A DNA stretch of 64,000 nucleotides from CAYFKJ01 sp964401845 (GTDB lineage: Bacteria > Pseudomonadota > Alphaproteobacteria > UBA2966): positions 5,035 to 69,034 of the forward strand of contig CAYOAD010000001.1 of the NCBI GenBank assembly GCA_964401845.1. Direction: 5' to 3'. The notes under the pieces are model-generated. The model was given only the letters and a program-made list of their open reading frames with translations, was not told the DNA's origin and did no database searches. The first letter of the stretch is position 1, and every line of letters begins with the position of its first letter. Position numbers and translations under genes: made by a program. Positions 61,708-64,000 of this stretch are shown piece after piece.

Positions 61708-61710
61708 CCG

Positions 61711-61887
61711 TCAGACTTCAAAGTCGACTTTGACGCCCTTGCCCTCACCCGGAAGGCTTTGCACTTTTTCACCGCTCAGGTCGGCTTGCTGCGCCAACTC
61801 GGCAACGCTCTTTACCGTGTCGCGCGCTTGCGGAAACTGCAGTGCGACCTGGTTCAAATTCTCGGGGGATACGCCTGATGCATCCAT
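61711..61887 (-). CDS. Small hypothetical protein, 58 residues
   Basis: The open frame runs from ATG 61887 to TGA at 61711, begins MDASGVSPENLNQVALQF and ends EGKGVKVDFEV, and has AGGT upstream. It is amphipathic and acidic to neutral, rich in Gln, Val and Ala, without membrane segments. It ends 3 bp after the convergent flavoreductase. The absence of low-complexity sequence and the tight fit between neighbours suggest a real small gene, but no family is recognised. Confidence 0.5.
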   Translation of the reverse strand: MDASGVSPENLNQVALQFPQARDTVKSVAELAQQADLSGEKVQSLPGEGKGVKVDFEV

Positions 61888-61933
61888 GACAAACCTGCTT
61901 AGCTAATGACCGGCTCAGGATTTCGACGCGTGG

Positions 61934-62068
61934 TCAATGGTCGCCGTCGTCATCGTCGGCGCAAAGCGCCTGATGATTCAGCCGCAGGCATTCGCCCATC
62001 GAACTCTGACCTTGCAGCAGCAAATGCCGCAGCACCGTCAGCAGCTTTTGGAACAACCCGCCACCCAT
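61934..62068 (-). CDS. Possible small protein, 44 residues
   Basis: A short frame starts at ATG 62068 with a good GAGAGG ribosome-binding site 6 bp upstream. It encodes a basic, Leu-rich helix (GLFQKLLTVLRHLLLQ) followed by two Cys, two His and an acidic tail (CADDDDGDH). It could be a small regulatory peptide or chance. A 108-residue frame on the opposite strand overlaps it but has no ribosome-binding site and unlikely composition. Confidence 0.3.
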   Translation of the reverse strand: MGGGLFQKLLTVLRHLLLQGQSSMGECLRLNHQALCADDDDGDH

Positions 62069-62259
62069 GAGAACCTCTCGTCGAAATCGAATTTCCGCAT
62101 TGCGGAGAGGTTATCTAAGCAAGTCGGCGTAACGGAAAGATTTCAATACAAGGTTAATTTGTTTCGGAAGGGTATCAGTTCCGTCTGCCGGAATCTCTCA
62201 ATCTCAAGTAATTATTTATTTGTTTTCAAAAGGTTAGTCAATTTTCACGCAATCTGCTT
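62069..62259. other. AT-rich intergenic stretch
   Basis: About 190 bp with markedly lower GC than the rest of the window, including runs such as AATTATTTATTTGTTTT. A weak TTCCG-TCTGC-CGGAA inverted repeat is the only structure. It separates the small ORFs from the end of the methyltransferase gene; with the 61888-62068 segment it is the longest stretch without a confidently called gene. No tRNA-like fold or clear terminator was seen. Confidence 0.6.
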
Positions 62260-63141
62260 TTAGACGGTGTAGAGCTTTCTAATGCCCCTGATGGCGTCCA
62301 TGCCGGTCAGTTCGAGGATTTCCTGCAGTCCCAGTAAAACGGCGTTGTCCTCGGGCAGCAGGGCGTATTCACGCCACGGTGTTCCCATCACCATGTCGAA
62401 ACCGCGGGGAACGGCCAGCGTAAGAAAGGCGTTCTCCAACTGCAGTCGCAGATTGCCCCCGTCGGCGGTTTTGGCGGGAATTTGCTGGCCGATATTGGTG
62501 ATCGCGCCGGTGAGGTGAACGTCCGCAAACTCGGGCTTTGCCTTGATCAGGTGCATCGCGTCCAGCGCCATTTTCGTCAGACCCTCGGTATCGGCGGCCA
62601 GCGCGCTGATCGAGGTGTCGATATAGATGTCGTCGGGCGTGAAATCGTAGGGCCCGTCCAAAACCCTGGCGGTCAATCGTTCGGCAACGGCAACGACTTC
62701 CGAGCTCTGTTTGTTGGGCTTGCCGCCGCCATCCTCCAGGCGCTCGGAGGCCATGAGGATCACCTTGAACGGTCTGATTTTGGCCAATTCCAGCATGTCA
62801 AGGCGCGTTTCGGCGATGGAGTTGACCATCGGTTTGGCCCCGTTGGCTTTGTCGGCATCATAGGTTTTGAGGCAGATTTCCTGCACCTCGTAGTTGGGAA
62901 AATCGAAACACAGCGGGGTGTCGACGGCGTCCTGTATGGCCTCTATGACGGCGACCAGGAAATCCGGATCGTCCTTGGCGCGGCGGCCGCAATTGACGTC
63001 GAGATAGGCGGCGCCGGCTTCGGCCTGCTTGACGGCAATGCCTTGAATGCCCGCGAGATCGTCCGTGTCGAACATTTCCTTGGTGCTTTTGAAACCGGGA
63101 TTGATGCGGTCGCCGATAATCTGGAGGCCGGGGATGGGCAT
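62260..63141 (-). CDS. Pterin-binding methyltetrahydrofolate/corrinoid methyltransferase (MtgA/AcsE-like)
   Basis: This 293-residue TIM-barrel protein belongs to the dihydropteroate synthase-like family. GLQIIGDRINPGFKSTKEMF and AAYLDVNCGRRAKDDPDFLV at the N-terminus and MVNSIAETRLDMLELAKIRP hold the pterin site; the C-terminus (PRGFDMVMGTPWREYALLPE) fits MtgA/AcsE methyltransferases. These pass a methyl group between a corrinoid protein and tetrahydrofolate. It starts 9 bp after the corrinoid-activating protein gene on the same strand, so an operon for demethylation of a methylated compound is likely. Confidence 0.87.
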   Translation of the reverse strand: MPIPGLQIIGDRINPGFKSTKEMFDTDDLAGIQGIAVKQAEAGAAYLDVNCGRRAKDDPDFLVAVIEAIQDAVDTPLCFDFPNYEVQEICLKTYDADKANGAKPMVNSIAETRLDMLELAKIRPFKVILMASERLEDGGGKPNKQSSEVVAVAERLTARVLDGPYDFTPDDIYIDTSISALAADTEGLTKMALDAMHLIKAKPEFADVHLTGAITNIGQQIPAKTADGGNLRLQLENAFLTLAVPRGFDMVMGTPWREYALLPEDNAVLLGLQEILELTGMDAIRGIRKLYTV

Positions 63142-63150
63142 GTCTGTGTC

Positions 63151-64000
63151 CTATTCTTGCGGGGGCGATTTTCGATTGGGCCGGGTTGGAAAATTGATGC
63201 GCGCACCGAACGTTTTCATGAAGGTTTTCGATCCGGCCAGTTCAAAGTACGCGGCGCGGCGGGCCAGATCCTCGGCCTCGGCCCGCTTGTCTGCCGACAG
63301 CAGGGCTTGTCGGGCGCCTTCACCGGCGGCGTTGCCGATCTGGGCAAAGCGGGAATACGGCAGGTTCGGCAGCATGCCGATGGCGATGGCGCTGCCGACG
63401 TCGATGTAATTGCCGAAGGCACCGGCGATGACGACGCGCTCAAGATCTTTTTCGCCAACCCCGGTTTTTTCCAACAACTGATCTGTGGCGGCGCGGATGG
63501 CGCCTTTGGCCAACTGTACGGCGCGAACGTCGTCTTGCGTGATGGCGATGTCGCCGCCGTCCGCTTCGCCCTCCTCCGTCAGTACGAATTCGGTTCGGCC
63601 ACCGGCGTTTTTCACCCGGTCGTGTTCCCCTTGAAGCTGACCGCGCGCGTTGCAGATCCCTGCGGCGTGAAGCTGGGCGACGGCGTCGAGTACGCCGGAA
63701 CCGCAGATGCCGACGGGCGGGCCGTCGCCAATGGTCTCGTACTGCACGGCCCCCTGCTTGATGCGAACGAGCTCGATCGCGCCCTCTGCCGCCCGCATGC
63801 CGGCGCTCAGATGCCCGCCCTCGAAGGCCGGCCCGGAGGGGCACGAGACGCTGGTAATACGGCTACCCTGCACCAGAGAGATTTCCGTGTTGGTGCCGAT
63901 GTCCATGATGATCACGGGCTTTTCCGACGCCGTTTTCGCCGCCAGTAGCGTCGCCGCGTGATCGCCGCCGACGAAGCCGGCGATGTTGGGCAGGAGGTGA
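63151..64000 (-). CDS. Corrinoid-activating RACE protein (DUF4445, ASKHA), 3' part
   Basis: The C-terminal part of a reductive activator of corrinoid-dependent enzymes is present and runs off the right edge. It contains LPNIAGFVGGDHAATLLAAK near the edge, then the ASKHA phosphate motif IIMDIGTNTEISLV and, further on, GICGSGVLDAVAQLHAAGI and VIAGAFGNYIDVGSAIAIGM. Such proteins use ATP and a [2Fe-2S] domain (outside the window) to reduce Co(II) corrinoids. About 280 residues are visible; the N-terminal ferredoxin domain is expected further right. It is upstream of the methyltransferase gene. Confidence 0.88.
   Translation of the reverse strand, partial: HLLPNIAGFVGGDHAATLLAAKTASEKPVIIMDIGTNTEISLVQGSRITSVSCPSGPAFEGGHLSAGMRAAEGAIELVRIKQGAVQYETIGDGPPVGICGSGVLDAVAQLHAAGICNARGQLQGEHDRVKNAGGRTEFVLTEEGEADGGDIAITQDDVRAVQLAKGAIRAATDQLLEKTGVGEKDLERVVIAGAFGNYIDVGSAIAIGMLPNLPYSRFAQIGNAAGEGARQALLSADKRAEAEDLARRAAYFELAGSKTFMKTFGARINFPTRPNRKSPPQE

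Noticed and set aside
61937..62263. 108-codon plus-strand frame
   Set aside because: No ribosome-binding site, biased composition in its AT-rich half, and overlap with a better-supported small minus-strand frame.
1..64000. CRISPR array, prophage or transposase
   Set aside because: No regularly spaced repeats, phage structural genes, integrases or transposase motifs were seen in any frame.

Overview
This 64 kb window is GC-rich, densely coded chromosomal DNA, most likely from an alphaproteobacterium of the Rhodospirillales type and probably a draft or metagenome-derived scaffold (it contains a run of 100 N). The taxonomic call rests on inference from gene content and order: def-fmt-truA, an SRP RNA directly ahead of dnaX-ybaB-recR, a membrane-anchored cytochrome c divergent from kdsB-pheA, and a yejA-yejA-yejB-yejE-yejF peptide importer.

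Layout. 1-10 kb is housekeeping: translation (def, fmt, truA), DNA repair and replication (rmuC, recR, ybaB, dnaX, ffs), nudC, pheA, kdsB, a CycM-like cytochrome and a HisN-like phosphatase. A perfect 65-bp palindrome resembling REP elements sits between nudC and pheA. 10-18 kb is the Yej-type ABC importer with two paralogous binding proteins. 17.6-21 kb holds a GhrA-like dehydrogenase, a MarR regulator, an M17 aminopeptidase and a glutathione transferase. 21.3-26.9 kb is a four-gene 2-oxoacid:ferredoxin oxidoreductase (KorAB-like) operon with two flavoproteins. 26.9-37.6 kb is mixed: RraA-like, PEBP, Uup-type ABC-F, two MFS carriers, a CBS protein, a DMT carrier, an orphan UbiD-type decarboxylase, DUF302, a thioesterase and an extradiol-type VOC protein.

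37.8-54.2 kb is the most interesting part. An IorAB-like arylpyruvate oxidoreductase pair converges on a five-gene operon. In order, size and domain content this operon matches the gamma-delta-alpha-epsilon-beta plan of phenylglyoxylate:NAD+ oxidoreductase (PadEFGHI). Divergent from it is a GlcD-like FAD 2-hydroxyacid dehydrogenase. Then comes an oxygen-tolerant 2-oxoacid dehydrogenase operon (E1 alpha, E1 beta, E2, an AhpD-like protein, a GntR/UTRA regulator) and an acyl-CoA ligase. The region therefore encodes several independent ways to turn a 2-oxoacid into an acyl-CoA: ferredoxin or NAD-linked oxidoreductases and a lipoamide complex, with enzymes that could supply the 2-oxoacid or activate the matching free acid. 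The substrates are not proven by sequence.

54.4-58.2 kb is a radical SAM, MBOAT and AlgJ/SGNH-like set, probably acting on a cell-surface product. 58.2-61.9 kb has a flavoprotein, an isochorismatase-fold protein lacking the usual catalytic cysteine, an unrecognised helix-turn-helix/coiled-coil protein, a 2Fe-2S flavoreductase and small ORFs. 62.3-64 kb ends in a pterin-dependent corrinoid methyltransferase and the 3' part of a corrinoid-activating (RACE/DUF4445) protein. No tRNA or rRNA gene, CRISPR array, prophage or complete insertion sequence was seen.
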